Positions 26,038 to 35,554 of a stretch of 64,000 bases of DNA are shown here, piece after piece. The notes beneath the pieces are model-generated. The model saw only the letters and a list, made by a program, of their open reading frames with translations, ran no database searches and was not told the origin of the DNA. Origin of the DNA: Flavobacterium sp. CBA20B-1. GTDB taxonomy: Bacteria; Bacteroidota; Bacteroidia; Flavobacteriales; Flavobacteriaceae. Position 1 is the first letter of the stretch, and every line of letters begins with the position of its first letter. The position numbers and the translations under genes are program-made. The stretch is from the NCBI RefSeq assembly GCF_028473145.1, contig NZ_CP092370.1, positions 1,054,001-1,118,000 of the forward strand, in the 5' to 3' direction.

Positions 26038-26409
26038 ATGAAAAATAGTATTTCGTTTCTTTCAAATTTTGTAGAATATCTATTGATAATTGCTGTGCTT
26101 ATTTATTGGCATGGAACATCAAACCTATTAAATCCATTTGCGATTGGGTTATTGGCTGTTCTCGTTTTTCAACTTTTTATTAAAAACAATGTTGTAGGTG
26201 TATTGATAGCTAGTACACTGATTTTGTTGTCTATGTATATGCTTTTGGCTCTTTTTTCAGAAGTAAATGAATTTGAAAGTTTTAACAGCGAAGCACAAAG
26301 ATTGCTGTTTATTGGACTTGCTTATTTTTTAGGAACAATCATTGTTGCAATTTTAATGATATGGAAATATCTCGTTAGATCAAATCCTAAAGCAATTGTT
26401 TATAAATAA
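26038..26409 (+). CDS. Small integral membrane protein, unknown function
   Basis: 123 residues, about four hydrophobic segments (YLLIIAVLIYW, PFAIGLLAVLVFQLFI, VVGVLIASTLILLSMYMLLALF, LLFIGLAYFLGTIIVAILMIW) and a short basic tail. No recognised family. Its 3' end overlaps the 3' end of the UbiA gene on the other strand by 10 nt. Confidence 0.55.
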   Translation: MKNSISFLSNFVEYLLIIAVLIYWHGTSNLLNPFAIGLLAVLVFQLFIKNNVVGVLIASTLILLSMYMLLALFSEVNEFESFNSEAQRLLFIGLAYFLGTIIVAILMIWKYLVRSNPKAIVYK

Positions 26410-27326
26410 GGCACTACGAGGTTTTTCCCATGGATGATTACATTTGGATCGATCAAAACAATGGAAAGCACTCCTAAAAGAATAATGAGTTTTAATAAAA
26501 TATGCAGTTTTTTGTATTCGATTTGTGTTGATGCTTGATATAAAAATATTAAAAACGCCAGCAACAACCCACTGCTTACATAAAAATAGTATTGCATATA
26601 ACCTATTTTATAGTAAGCAATTAGCGCAAATGCAGGTACTAAAGTTAGCAAAACCAAAAAAGTAATTAAACTTTTTGAGACTTTGCTTCCAAAACGTACC
26701 GGTATGGTTTGATAATTATTAGCAAAATCACCTTTTAAATTTTCTAAATCTTTTACCGATTCTTTAATAAAAAGAATTAAATAGAGATAAAAGCCATGGG
26801 CGAAAATGCCCCAACTAAAATTTTGAAAGTGCATTAAAATCCCAAAAAATGGAATTAAAACCAAGAGCGATGCCGTGATATTTCCCACGATTGGGAATCT
26901 TTTCAACTTGTGTGAATAAAACCATAACAGGAAAATATAAACAGCATAGAAAAATGCAGCCCGCCACGAAACCAACCAAGCAATGGCAACACTTAAAAAA
27001 TTTAAGAAAAAATAAACCCGAAGCTGAGTGGTTTTACTAATTTTTTTATCCAGTATTGATTTATAAGGTCGGTTGATAAGATCTTTTTCGGTATCGTAAA
27101 AATTATTGATGATGTATCCAGATGCAATTGCAAGCGAACTACTGAAAATGATTAAAAACAAGCCACCGTCTGTTAAAACAGTAATGGCTCTCGATTGAGA
27201 GCCAAAAATAAAGATTGCCGATAAGTATTGTGCCAACACTACAACAGCTATATTGTATCCACGAACAACCGAAAAGAAACTTAGAAATTTTAATAATGTT
27301 CTTTTGAGTTTTCGTTTTTGTATCAT
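26400..27326 (-). CDS. UbiA-family prenyltransferase (geranylgeranylglycerol-phosphate geranylgeranyltransferase type)
   Basis: 308 residues, eight or nine membrane helices. The first polyprenyl-diphosphate/Mg site is NNFYDTEKDLINRP, and a second acidic site is seen as KESVKDLENLKGD. Enzymes of this clade are annotated as geranylgeranylglycerol-phosphate geranylgeranyltransferases in flavobacteria, although the real acceptor in these bacteria is uncertain. It lies 2 nt after the mevalonate kinase gene in the same direction, which couples isoprenoid precursor synthesis to a prenyl transfer step. Confidence 0.8.
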   Translation of the reverse strand: MIQKRKLKRTLLKFLSFFSVVRGYNIAVVVLAQYLSAIFIFGSQSRAITVLTDGGLFLIIFSSSLAIASGYIINNFYDTEKDLINRPYKSILDKKISKTTQLRVYFFLNFLSVAIAWLVSWRAAFFYAVYIFLLWFYSHKLKRFPIVGNITASLLVLIPFFGILMHFQNFSWGIFAHGFYLYLILFIKESVKDLENLKGDFANNYQTIPVRFGSKVSKSLITFLVLLTLVPAFALIAYYKIGYMQYYFYVSSGLLLAFLIFLYQASTQIEYKKLHILLKLIILLGVLSIVLIDPNVIIHGKNLVVPYL

Positions 27327-27328
27327 TT

Positions 27329-28273
27329 TTAAAACTTGTAAACCAATTCTAATTTATAATCTTTTAACGCTTCCTTAGCTTTATCATAATCAGGTGCAAA
27401 ACCTAAAATGTAGCCTCCTCCACCCGATCCGCACAACTTTAAATAATAATCATTGCTATCAATTCCTTGTTGCCAAATGTGGTGAAATTTTTCAGGAATC
27501 ATTGGTTTAAAGTGGCTCAATGCAATCTTAGAAAGCTCTTTAGTGTTTTGGTACAAGGTCTTAAAATCGCCTTTCAAAAAGTTTTCAACAGCCGCATCGG
27601 TATATTTTGCAAACTGTGATTTCATCATATTTCTAAAACCTTCATTTTTAAGGTTATCCATAAAAATAGTGACCATTGGTGCGGTTTCGCCAACCATTTC
27701 AGAATCAATTAAAAACACAGCGCCTTTTCCTTCTTCTTTTTGCGATGGAATGCCAGTAGGTTCGATGTGATCTTTTGAATTGATTAAAATAGGTAAACTT
27801 AAATAACTGTTTAAAGGATCTAATCCGGAAGATGTGCCATGGAAGAACGATTCCATTCTACCGAAAATCTTCTTCAACACAAGTAATTTTTCTCGATTTA
27901 AATTCTCTAAAACAGTGATTTTATCGGTTGCATATTTATCGTAAATCGCAGCTACTAAAGCACCGCTGCTTCCTACGCCGTATCCTTGTGGAATACTGGA
28001 ATCGAAATACATTCCAGCTTCTACATCTTTGTTTAAAGCTTCCATATCAAACTTTACCAACTCTGGCTCGTTTACCATTAACTGGTTTAAGTAGGTTGCA
28101 AATGCTTTTAAACTTTTGTTCGATTTTTGCGTAATCTCGGTTTGATTTTCATCAATCTTCAACGCTCCGTTATAAAAATTATACGGAATTGCTAAGCCTT
28201 TAGAATCTTTAATAATTCCGTATTCGCCAAACAATAAGATCTTTGAGTAAAACAACGGACCTTTCATAATCAT
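27329..28273 (-). CDS. Mevalonate kinase
   Basis: 314 residues, a GHMP kinase; an in-frame ATG two codons in (28267) is an equally good start. N-terminal SKILLFGEYGII, then the ATP-binding motif PQGYGVGSSGALVAAI, a Ser/Gly-rich FHGTSSGLDPLNSY (catalytic Asp region), and the C-terminal KLCGSGGGGYILGF. It phosphorylates mevalonate in the mevalonate route to IPP. HMG-CoA reductase and a second GHMP kinase lie 4-7 kb to the right, on the same strand. It overlaps no promoter-rich gap to ubiA and is surely co-transcribed with it. Confidence 0.85.
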   Translation of the reverse strand: MIMKGPLFYSKILLFGEYGIIKDSKGLAIPYNFYNGALKIDENQTEITQKSNKSLKAFATYLNQLMVNEPELVKFDMEALNKDVEAGMYFDSSIPQGYGVGSSGALVAAIYDKYATDKITVLENLNREKLLVLKKIFGRMESFFHGTSSGLDPLNSYLSLPILINSKDHIEPTGIPSQKEEGKGAVFLIDSEMVGETAPMVTIFMDNLKNEGFRNMMKSQFAKYTDAAVENFLKGDFKTLYQNTKELSKIALSHFKPMIPEKFHHIWQQGIDSNDYYLKLCGSGGGGYILGFAPDYDKAKEALKDYKLELVYKF

Positions 28274-28320
28274 TCTATTTTGTAAAACAAATGTACAAAT
28301 TTAATTAATAAGTTGGTTAA

Positions 28321-28665
28321 TTATTTATGAATTCCGTACACACAATGTCGGCAGCCGTTTTGGCAACACCTTCCTTTTAAATAATGATAGGTCTCGGTAA
28401 ACACAAACAAGCCATTTTCTATGTAAAAATGCAAACCTTCCACCAACTCTGTTGGACGTTTTGGAAACTTATTGGTCAATGAAAACTTTGTGAGTTCATC
28501 GAACTTTTTTAGGCAGTCGTTACATAAACAATCGTGCTGTGTTTTTTCATATAAAAACGCAACAGTTTCATCTAAAAGCTCCACTTTTTGGCAATCGCAG
28601 TTTGCAATATCATCTACATTACAAGTGATGGTTTTGTGGCAATGGGTGCAGTTTTCGGTTTTCAA
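28321..28665 (-). CDS. Cysteine-rich CWC-type protein fused to a DUF5522-like tail
   Basis: 114 residues with 14 cysteines. The N-terminal half has paired Cys motifs CTHCHKTITC and CDCQK, then CLCNDCLKKF, as in the cysteine-rich CWC family. The C-terminal half (LVEGLHFYIENGLFVFTETYHYLKGRCCQNGCRHCVYG) carries the CCxNGCRHCxY signature of DUF5522. I remember these as two separate small proteins, so this may be a fusion. Probably metal binding, likely Zn or an iron-sulfur site; function unknown. Same strand as mevalonate kinase, 47 nt upstream. Confidence 0.7.
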   Translation of the reverse strand: MKTENCTHCHKTITCNVDDIANCDCQKVELLDETVAFLYEKTQHDCLCNDCLKKFDELTKFSLTNKFPKRPTELVEGLHFYIENGLFVFTETYHYLKGRCCQNGCRHCVYGIHK

Positions 28666-28779
28666 TAGATTAATTTTTAAAAGCTGTAATTGTTTAATAC
28701 CTATGAGGTTTTGATAGCTTGTACCGTTTCAATCGTTATTTAAAATACACAAAAAAATGTTTTTAAACAAGGTTAAACT

Positions 28780-30843
28780 TTACTTCTTAATCCCCTCCAA
28801 ATCTAACAAGAAAGCAAATTCTTTAGCCACTTCCTTTAAAGCTTCAAAACGCCCAGATGCACCGCCGTGGCCGGCATCCATATTGGTGTCTAAAAACAAT
28901 AATTTTTTGTTGGTTCGCAGCGTTCGCAGTTTTGCAATCCATTTTGCTGGTTCCCAATACTGCACTTGCGAATCGTGGAAACCTGTGGAAATATATAAAT
29001 TCGGATAATCTTGCGCTTTTACGTTATCATATGGCGAATAGGATTTCATATACTCATAATATTCTTTTTCGTTGGGGTTTCCCCATTCATCGTATTCCCC
29101 AGTAGTCAACGGAATGGAATCATCAAGCATCGTCGTAACTACATCAACAAACGGAACCTGAGCAATCACACCATTGTACAATTCAGGTGCTTCGTTTAAA
29201 ACAACTCCCATTAACAAACCACCGGCAGATCCGCCTTCGGCATACAAATGTTGAGGCGATGTATATTTTTGATCAATTAAAAACTTTGAACAATCAATAA
29301 AGTCGGTAAACGTGTTTTTCTTTTTAAGCAGTTTTCCGTTTTCGTACCATTCTCTGCCTAAATCTTCACCTCCACGAATGTGTGCAATGGCGTAGATGAA
29401 TCCACGGTCTAATAAACTTAAACGAACGGTTGAGAAATAAGGTTCCATGGTTGAACCGTACGAACCATAAGCGTATTGCAGCAGCGGGTTTTTTCCGTCT
29501 TTCTTCAAATCTTTTTTGTAAACCAAAGAAATTGGAATTTTAGTACCATCGGCAGCCGTTGCCCAAACGCGTTCTTCGGAATAATTGTCTTTATTGAATG
29601 TTCCGCCTAAAACTTCTTGTTCTTTTTTAACCGTTTTTTCTTTGGTACGCATGTTAAAATCGATTACTGAAGAAGGTGTTGCCAACGATTGGTAGCCAAA
29701 GCGAAGAATTTCTGTATCAAAATCAACATTTGTAGTTGTATAAACGGTGAAGGTTTCGCTGTCAAAAGGCAAATAATAAACGCCATCGGGGTTTTGCCAA
29801 GGCATTATTTTTATTTGTGACAACCCATTAAATCGTTCAGAAACCACTAAATAATCTTTAAAAATATCGATTCCTTCTAGCAATACTTCTTTGCGATGCG
29901 GTATTAAATCTTTCCAATTTTCTTTGATGGTAGCTGTTTCGGGCGTAATCATCAACTTGAAATTGGTAGCATTGTCTTTATTGGTAACGATATAGAAATG
30001 ATCGTTGTAATGCGAAATCGAGTATTCCAATCCGCGCGTACGTTTCTGAAAAACCCGAAAATCTCCGTTGGGGTTTGCCGCTTCTAAAATCTGATATTCA
30101 GATGTAAGAGTGCTTTCAGAAGCAATAATTAAGTATTTACGCGACTTTGATCGATATACATAAGTAGAAAAAGTTTCGTCTTTTTCATTAAAGATTAGTT
30201 CATCTTGTGCCACATTGGTTCCTAAAGTATGTTTAAAAATACGGTCGGCACGCAAGGTTTGTTCATCTTTACGCGAATAAAACAACGATTTGTTATCGGC
30301 AGCCCATGTGCTTCCACCTGTTGTTTTTTCTATTTTGGTAGGCAAAATTACACCTGTTTCCAAATTTTTAATCTGTATGGTATATTCTCGGCGCGAAACG
30401 GTATCCACTCCAAAAGCAGCAAATTTATTATCGTCGCTAATATTTAATCCACCTAATTGAAAATAAGCATGCCCTTTTGCCAGTTCGTTGCAATCAAACA
30501 TGATTTCTTCTGGTGCATCTAAAGTGCCTTTTTTTCTTGAATAAATAGGGTACCCCTTGTCTTTTTCAAAACGCGTTATGTACCAATATCCATTTTTAAA
30601 ATACGGAACAGAAGCATCATCTTCTTTAATACGGCTTTTCATTTCTTCGAACAAATCTTTCTGAAAATCTTTGGTATGCGCCGTCATTTCATTGTAATAA
30701 GCGTTTTCTGCTTCCAAATAAGCAATCACTTCTTGGTCTTCGCGCTGGTTTAACCAATAGTAATTATCTGTGCGAACATCGCCGTGTTTTTCTAAATTGG
30801 TAGGGTTTATCTTGGCAATTGGTTCTTTTATAGTGTTTTTCAT
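28780..30843 (-). CDS. Oligopeptidase B-type prolyl oligopeptidase (S9A)
   Basis: 687 residues from the ATG at 30843. The ATG at 30864 lies at or before the transcript start predicted from the -7 box at 30869-30876, so I prefer the inner start. The N-terminal beta-propeller begins PIAKINPTNLEKHGDVRTDNYYWLN. The alpha/beta-hydrolase domain holds the nucleophile Ser in EGGSAGGLLMG (residue 539), the Asp region TGFHDSQVQYWEPAKW and the catalytic His in DAGHGGASGR. No signal peptide, hence cytoplasmic. It cleaves short peptides after basic residues if it is a true OpdB. Confidence 0.9.
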   Translation of the reverse strand: MKNTIKEPIAKINPTNLEKHGDVRTDNYYWLNQREDQEVIAYLEAENAYYNEMTAHTKDFQKDLFEEMKSRIKEDDASVPYFKNGYWYITRFEKDKGYPIYSRKKGTLDAPEEIMFDCNELAKGHAYFQLGGLNISDDNKFAAFGVDTVSRREYTIQIKNLETGVILPTKIEKTTGGSTWAADNKSLFYSRKDEQTLRADRIFKHTLGTNVAQDELIFNEKDETFSTYVYRSKSRKYLIIASESTLTSEYQILEAANPNGDFRVFQKRTRGLEYSISHYNDHFYIVTNKDNATNFKLMITPETATIKENWKDLIPHRKEVLLEGIDIFKDYLVVSERFNGLSQIKIMPWQNPDGVYYLPFDSETFTVYTTTNVDFDTEILRFGYQSLATPSSVIDFNMRTKEKTVKKEQEVLGGTFNKDNYSEERVWATAADGTKIPISLVYKKDLKKDGKNPLLQYAYGSYGSTMEPYFSTVRLSLLDRGFIYAIAHIRGGEDLGREWYENGKLLKKKNTFTDFIDCSKFLIDQKYTSPQHLYAEGGSAGGLLMGVVLNEAPELYNGVIAQVPFVDVVTTMLDDSIPLTTGEYDEWGNPNEKEYYEYMKSYSPYDNVKAQDYPNLYISTGFHDSQVQYWEPAKWIAKLRTLRTNKKLLFLDTNMDAGHGGASGRFEALKEVAKEFAFLLDLEGIKK

Positions 30844-30868
30844 TTTATCTTTGTTGTTGAACATGCTG

Positions 30869-30876
30869 CAAAAATA
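30869..30876 (-). promoter_or_regulatory. -7 box of the oligopeptidase B gene
   Basis: TATTTTTG on the minus strand, followed by C as in the extended consensus TAnnTTTGC. It predicts a transcript start near 30862 and so decides the start codon at 30843. Confidence 0.45.
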
Positions 30877-30947
30877 CTACAAAAAGCCAGCATAAAAATA
30901 CTTGAGTGTTTCATAAATTTATAATTAATGATTTCGGTTGAATTTAA

Positions 30948-30955
30948 TACTTTTG
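30948..30955 (+). promoter_or_regulatory. -7 box of the ybaB-type gene
   Basis: TACTTTTG, an exact TAnnTTTG match 23 nt ahead of the ATG at 30979. No -33 TTG at normal spacing. Confidence 0.35.
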
Positions 30956-30978
30956 TACTAAATATTAAAATTTAAGAT

Positions 30979-31302
30979 ATGTTTGGAGATTTAATGGGTA
31001 TGATGGGAAAATTACAGGAAGCCCAGAAAAAAGTAGAAGAAACAAAACAACGTTTAAATACGGTTTTGATTGATGAACAATCGGCCGACGGATTATTGAA
31101 GGTTACTGTCACAGCAAACCGACAAATTAGAACCATAGATATCAATGATGAATTGTTAAGCGATAAAGAACAACTAGAAGATTATTTGATTTTAACGTTG
31201 AATAAGGCATTAGAAAAAGCCGGAGCAATTAATGAAGCCGAACTTGCTGCTGCTGCAAAAGACGGAATGCCAAATATTCCAGGAATGGATTTATTTAAGT
31301 AG
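30979..31302 (+). CDS. YbaB/EbfC-family nucleoid-associated protein
   Basis: 107 residues, family length. N-terminal [24 protein letters not shown] helix, central strands with [23 protein letters not shown], and the C-terminal [33 protein letters not shown]. It binds DNA as a dimer and is usually a minor nucleoid protein. Its stop is 1 nt from the start of the DUF4369-like lipoprotein, so they are co-transcribed. Confidence 0.9.
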   Translation: MFGDLMGMMGKLQEAQKKVEETKQRLNTVLIDEQSADGLLKVTVTANRQIRTIDINDELLSDKEQLEDYLILTLNKALEKAGAINEAELAAAAKDGMPNIPGMDLFK

Positions 31303-31303
31303 A

Positions 31304-32008
31304 ATGGAAAAGTTATTTTTACTACTAATAAGTGTGGCTGCGATGGTTTCGTGTAGCGACAAAAAAGCGGGAAACACACACATAACCGGCGAAATAAAAG
31401 GATTGAAACAAGGAACTTTGTACGTGCAGCAATTAAAAGACAGTATGTTGATAACGCTAGACAGTGTGGTGTTGAAAGGAACTTCTACTTTTGAAACATC
31501 ATTTGATTTGCAAGAACCCGAAGTTTTATATTTGGGATTAAACCGTGGAACGACACAGTCTATGGACAACCTGATTTTGTTTTTTGCCGAACCAGGAGAT
31601 TTAAAAATTAATAGTTCGTTAGATAATTTCTCAAGCGGAGCAGTAGTTGAGGGTTCTAAAAACCAAGATTTATATTCAAAATACTTAGAAACAAGAGCTA
31701 TTTATACCAACAAACAAATCGATTTGGTTCGATCTATTATTTTGGCTCAACAAAACCAGCAAACAGCTAAAGCAGATAGTTTAGAAAATGTATTGAACCG
31801 CACCAAACGCAGGTATTATTGGAATGCAGTGAATTTTGCACTGAAAAATAATAAAAACGAAGTAGCTCCGTACATTACATTGACCGATGTTGCCACTATG
31901 AACAATAACCATTTAGATACTATTTACAACAACCTATCCCCACACGTAGCAAAAAGTAAATACGGCGTTATTCTTAAAAATTATTTGGAATTGGTTGATA
32001 AACAGTGA
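31304..32008 (+). CDS. DUF4369-type lipoprotein
   Basis: 234 residues from the ATG at 31304. An in-frame ATG at 31232 lies inside ybaB and would hide the lipoprotein signal. The signal MEKLFLLLISVAAMVSC puts the lipobox Cys near residue 17. The mature N-terminus reads HITGEIKGLKQGTLYVQQLKDS...LDSVVLKGTSTFE, the beta-sandwich pattern of DUF4369 modules that precede thioredoxin domains in Bacteroidota. Here no CxxC thioredoxin domain follows; the C-terminal half is helical. Function unknown. Confidence 0.75.
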   Translation: MEKLFLLLISVAAMVSCSDKKAGNTHITGEIKGLKQGTLYVQQLKDSMLITLDSVVLKGTSTFETSFDLQEPEVLYLGLNRGTTQSMDNLILFFAEPGDLKINSSLDNFSSGAVVEGSKNQDLYSKYLETRAIYTNKQIDLVRSIILAQQNQQTAKADSLENVLNRTKRRYYWNAVNFALKNNKNEVAPYITLTDVATMNNNHLDTIYNNLSPHVAKSKYGVILKNYLELVDKQ

Positions 32009-32024
32009 ATTGATTTATTGAATT

Positions 32025-32555
32025 ATGAAAATAATATTTTTATTTAGTGCTTTATTTTTCCTTGTTATAAGTTGTAATAAAGTCGAAAATAAACCTGTTG
32101 AAGATTATAAAGTAATTGAAACAGATCATTTTATAATTAAAAGTAAGTATGATTTGAAAGTTAACAAGGAATTAATACCTAATTCGTTATTAAAGCAAAT
32201 CAACTTCAAAGATTCTTTAAGTTACTTATATTTGTATGTTACAAACGATGATTTTAGAATTGATGTTTATGACGAAATATTTATTGATGATGAAGAAAAG
32301 TTTCAAGAAATAGATAGAAAGCACTCGAAAATATTTAATGTAGATACACCAACAGTTTATAATGATACTGTAATTAATTCTTATAAAGCGAAATCTTCTG
32401 AATTAAAGATTGATAAAGATTTAATATATTATAATGTCAGGTTGTTTAATAACAAAGATTGTTATATTCTATCATTAAGTACAAAGGAAAATAAGATTAA
32501 AGAGCATAAGAAAGTTTTTCTTGAAATATTAGAAGGAACAACCATAAAACAATAA
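32025..32555 (+). CDS. Lipoprotein of unknown function
   Basis: 176 residues. Lipobox VISC at about residues 14-17. The mature part is Asp/Lys/Ile-rich with alternating strands (DHFIIKSKYDLKVNKEL, YLYLYVTNDDFRIDVYDEIF, LIYYNVRLFNNKDCYILSLSTKEN). No family recognised. It is AT-richer than its neighbours and lies 16 nt after the DUF4369-like gene, so it may be an accessory addition to that operon. Confidence 0.5.
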   Translation: MKIIFLFSALFFLVISCNKVENKPVEDYKVIETDHFIIKSKYDLKVNKELIPNSLLKQINFKDSLSYLYLYVTNDDFRIDVYDEIFIDDEEKFQEIDRKHSKIFNVDTPTVYNDTVINSYKAKSSELKIDKDLIYYNVRLFNNKDCYILSLSTKENKIKEHKKVFLEILEGTTIKQ

Positions 32556-32684
32556 GATTAAATTAAATATTCATAAAGTTTGTCATGCTGAAAGCAACTT
32601 AAAACGAATTTAGATTTTTAATGGCATAACGATTAATAATTATCAGAAAACTGCTAAAAAATCTGTATGAATTGATGCTTCAAT

Positions 32685-33593
32685 TTAACCACCCAAAATC
32701 ATATCACTATAAGCAATAATCGTTTCGTATCCTTTATTTTTAAAATATTCTGTAGGATTTTGTTCTGATGCAACCATAACAAAATCGCCACCCCAGCCGC
32801 CAAGGCTTTTTACCAACCCGTTAAAATTTGGAAACAATTCTTTTTGAATTGTTGGTGTTTCTAAAATCTCGCCGAGATTTTGTTCATATTTTTTTAAGAA
32901 ATTAATAAAAAACTGTAAATCTTGAATCTGTAATAATTCATTGGTCATTTGTGAAACCTGTTGTATTTCTGCTGATAAATTCTTTTGCTTTTTTCTGAAA
33001 TTAGCAATAGCATCTTTACTGTCGCGCTTTTTATTCAGATACACAAAATAAATATGCTCTTTAAAATTCGGATTGAAAGTTACCTGTTCAACAATAGGTT
33101 CATTATTTACAACCTGATACGTTACAGGCGTGTTGTTTTGTGCACAAGCGATATCGAACCCACTGCCACCAAACGATTTTTGTAGCAATTCAAAAGCATC
33201 AATTTGAAACCATTGTGCAATATTATTTATTAAAGTAGATGATGTTCCCAAGCCCCAATTCCGTGGAAATGTCAGTTTCGTTTCAACTAAAAAGCCGTTA
33301 TTTTCTAATATGGTAGGATTCATTAAATGTGCCTGATGCAGAATATCAATCAGGGTGTTTCGCACTTTGTCATCGCTGGATTGATTATTTGATAAAATAT
33401 CGTTTACAGCAATTTCATCGTAATACCAAACCGAGCCATCAGCATCATAACTTTTCCAGCTTAAGGTTTTTGTCTTTAAAGGAAAAACATGTAGATATTG
33501 ACCAAACTTTGTGGGCAATGCAAAAACCTTTGCGCCTTCTAACACATAATATTCGCCTAAAATAAAGAGTTTACCGTTGCTGTAAAATTCCAT
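32685..33593 (-). CDS. GHMP kinase of the GYDIA type, putative phosphomevalonate kinase step
   Basis: 302 residues. N-terminal SNGKLFILGEYYVLEGAKVFALPTKFG; ATP-binding loop FPRNWGLGTSSTLINNIAQW; GGSGFDIACAQ, the variant of the GYDIA signature; and C-terminal KSLGGWGGDFVMVAS. Flavobacteria encode this protein beside HMG-CoA reductase, which fits a phosphomevalonate kinase-like role in the mevalonate pathway, but the substrate is inferred. A small lipoprotein gene (33622) separates it from HMG-CoA reductase. Confidence 0.8.
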   Translation of the reverse strand: MEFYSNGKLFILGEYYVLEGAKVFALPTKFGQYLHVFPLKTKTLSWKSYDADGSVWYYDEIAVNDILSNNQSSDDKVRNTLIDILHQAHLMNPTILENNGFLVETKLTFPRNWGLGTSSTLINNIAQWFQIDAFELLQKSFGGSGFDIACAQNNTPVTYQVVNNEPIVEQVTFNPNFKEHIYFVYLNKKRDSKDAIANFRKKQKNLSAEIQQVSQMTNELLQIQDLQFFINFLKKYEQNLGEILETPTIQKELFPNFNGLVKSLGGWGGDFVMVASEQNPTEYFKNKGYETIIAYSDMILGG

Positions 33594-33621
33594 AATTATT
33601 TTTACTTATAAAAAAATCGGT

Positions 33622-34056
33622 TTATATTGGATCTAAATCAATCCAAGTCAACCATTTATTACCAATACCAAATACATGAATAGGATTTAAATCTTCATAA
33701 TAACCTTTTTGAGTTTTAATAGAGTCACAACTTGTCCATTCTAAATATTGAGTACCAACTGAAGTTGACCATTTCTTTTGATATTCAACTTTTTGGCAGT
33801 TAAGATTATTTGTGACAATTATGTAAATAACATTCTCTTTATGTAATCTATTATAAATTGATTGGTTTAAATCTGTAACTTTAATTAAAGTTTCCAATTT
33901 TTGATTAACAATCTCATCCTTTAATATATCTTCTGTCAAATCGTTCCAATTTCCTATATTCTTTTCAAAATCTTCAATACTAGATAAAACTCTTTCATTT
34001 CTATTAGAACAAGATAGAAAAATAAAGGATATGAAAATTAAATAAATATTCTTCAT
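33622..34056 (-). CDS. Small lipoprotein inserted between isoprenoid genes, unknown function
   Basis: 144 residues. Lipobox FLSC at about residues 13-16. Mature part: an acidic helix (SSIEDFEKNIGNWNDLTEDIL), then strands with VIYIIVTNNLNCQKVEYQKKW and a Trp-rich C-terminus (GIGNKWLTWIDLDPI). No family recognised. It is visibly AT-richer than the flanking GHMP kinase and HMG-CoA reductase genes and breaks their expected adjacency, suggesting a later insertion. Confidence 0.5.
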   Translation of the reverse strand: MKNIYLIFISFIFLSCSNRNERVLSSIEDFEKNIGNWNDLTEDILKDEIVNQKLETLIKVTDLNQSIYNRLHKENVIYIIVTNNLNCQKVEYQKKWSTSVGTQYLEWTSCDSIKTQKGYYEDLNPIHVFGIGNKWLTWIDLDPI

Positions 34057-34112
34057 GGGAGATTATAAACTTTGAAGTACAATTAAATTACTTTCGTAAA
34101 CCCTCAATAAAA

Positions 34113-35405
34113 TCAACAACAGCACTGTGCGAAACCGTTTTTTTCTGCGAAATGCTGTAAAACTGCCGCTTTTTCATCAGCCGAAGCATTCATTTGATTC
34201 AAAATATTCATTAAGTGCATTTTCATGTGTCCTTTTTGAATACCCGTTGTTGTTAATGATTTTATGGCCGCAAAATTTTGTGCCAAACCAGCAACGGCAA
34301 TAATTTGCATAAGTTCGTTGGCATCGGGTTTTTCCAACAACTGCAAAGCGAATTTTACCATGGGGTGCAAGTTTGTTAATCCGCCTACAGTTCCCAACGC
34401 CAACGGAAGATCCATCCAAAAACGGAATTCATCACCAACAATTTCGGCATGAGAAAGCGATGTATATTTTCCATCTTTTGCAGCAAAAGCATGCACGCCG
34501 GCTTCAATTGCTCTAAAATCGTTACCTGTAGCCAAAACCACCGCATCTACTCCATTCATAATTCCTTTGTTATGAGTTACGGCACGATACGTTTCTATTT
34601 CGGCAATGCGAACCGCCTGCACAAATTTCTCGGCAAACTCTTGCGGATTTTCTATTTCTTTTGATTTTAAATCGGAAATTTTACAAGAAACCTCAGCACG
34701 AACCAAACAATTGGGAACGTAGTTCGATAAGATCGACATTACAATCTGCAACGATTCTTTTTCTTCGGTAGAAAACAAATCAAAATTGGAAACTTCTTCA
34801 CGCAACACATTTGCAAATTCTTCTAAGCACGAGTTAATGAAATTAGCACCCATGCTGTCTTTTGTATCAAACGTAGCGTGTAGTTGGTAGTAATTTTCAA
34901 GTTCTAACGTTTTGTCAATCAACTCAATATTTAAAATACCGCCGCCACGTTTTTCCATGTTTTTGGTAATTGCTGCAGTTCGCGTTCTAAAAATAGGTTG
35001 CACTTTTTCGATAAATTGAACTAATTTTTCGCCAGAACCAGCAAACATAAAATGCACGTTTCCAATTTTTTCGGTAGATAGAACAGTTGCTTTAAAACCG
35101 CCGCGTTTACTCCAAAATTTCGCCGCATTTGCTGCCGCTGCAACCACCGAACTTTCTTCAATAACCATTGGCAGCGCGTAAGTTTTGCTGTTAATTACAA
35201 AATTGGGCGCAATACCCATTGGCAAATAAAAATTGGTAATGGTGTTTTCTATAAACTCATCGTGCAGTTTTTGCAGTTCGTTGTTGCTATTCCAGTACGA
35301 TTGTAACAATTGAACCACCGTTTGGTCGTTATTAAAATAAGTTTCAACCAGCCAGTTTATTTTTTGCTCTTTTGTAAGTTTAGAAAAACCGTTAACGATA
35401 TTCAT
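34113..35405 (-). CDS. Hydroxymethylglutaryl-CoA reductase, class II type
   Basis: 430 residues from the ATG at 35405. The ATG at 35423 overlaps the predicted -7 box at 35421-35428 and is rejected as start. Motifs: EESSVVAAAANAAKFW (catalytic Glu), DSMGANFINS (the DAMGxN motif), ATGNDFRAIEAG, and LGTVGGLT. Length and motif spelling fit the class II (bacterial, Pseudomonas-like) enzymes. In this setting, with mevalonate kinase and a second GHMP kinase, it makes mevalonate for isoprenoids rather than degrading it. The last residues are Cys-rich (CCC). Confidence 0.9.
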   Translation of the reverse strand: MNIVNGFSKLTKEQKINWLVETYFNNDQTVVQLLQSYWNSNNELQKLHDEFIENTITNFYLPMGIAPNFVINSKTYALPMVIEESSVVAAAANAAKFWSKRGGFKATVLSTEKIGNVHFMFAGSGEKLVQFIEKVQPIFRTRTAAITKNMEKRGGGILNIELIDKTLELENYYQLHATFDTKDSMGANFINSCLEEFANVLREEVSNFDLFSTEEKESLQIVMSILSNYVPNCLVRAEVSCKISDLKSKEIENPQEFAEKFVQAVRIAEIETYRAVTHNKGIMNGVDAVVLATGNDFRAIEAGVHAFAAKDGKYTSLSHAEIVGDEFRFWMDLPLALGTVGGLTNLHPMVKFALQLLEKPDANELMQIIAVAGLAQNFAAIKSLTTTGIQKGHMKMHLMNILNQMNASADEKAAVLQHFAEKNGFAQCCC

Positions 35406-35420
35406 GAGAAATTTTTTTTG

Positions 35421-35428
35421 CAAAGATA
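35421..35428 (-). promoter_or_regulatory. -7 box of HMG-CoA reductase
   Basis: TATCTTTG (then C) on the minus strand, an exact match to TAnnTTTG. It lies 15 nt before the ATG at 35405 and overlaps the alternative ATG at 35423. Confidence 0.45.
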
Positions 35429-35554
35429 CATTTTTTTGGTTTTGGGTTTTAGATTTTGATTTGCCAGAGGCTTTTTTGCCACAGATGCACAGATTTTTTA
35501 TCAGAAAGGATAGATTTGTATATTTGAGAGTTAATAGTAAATTAATAAATTAAA

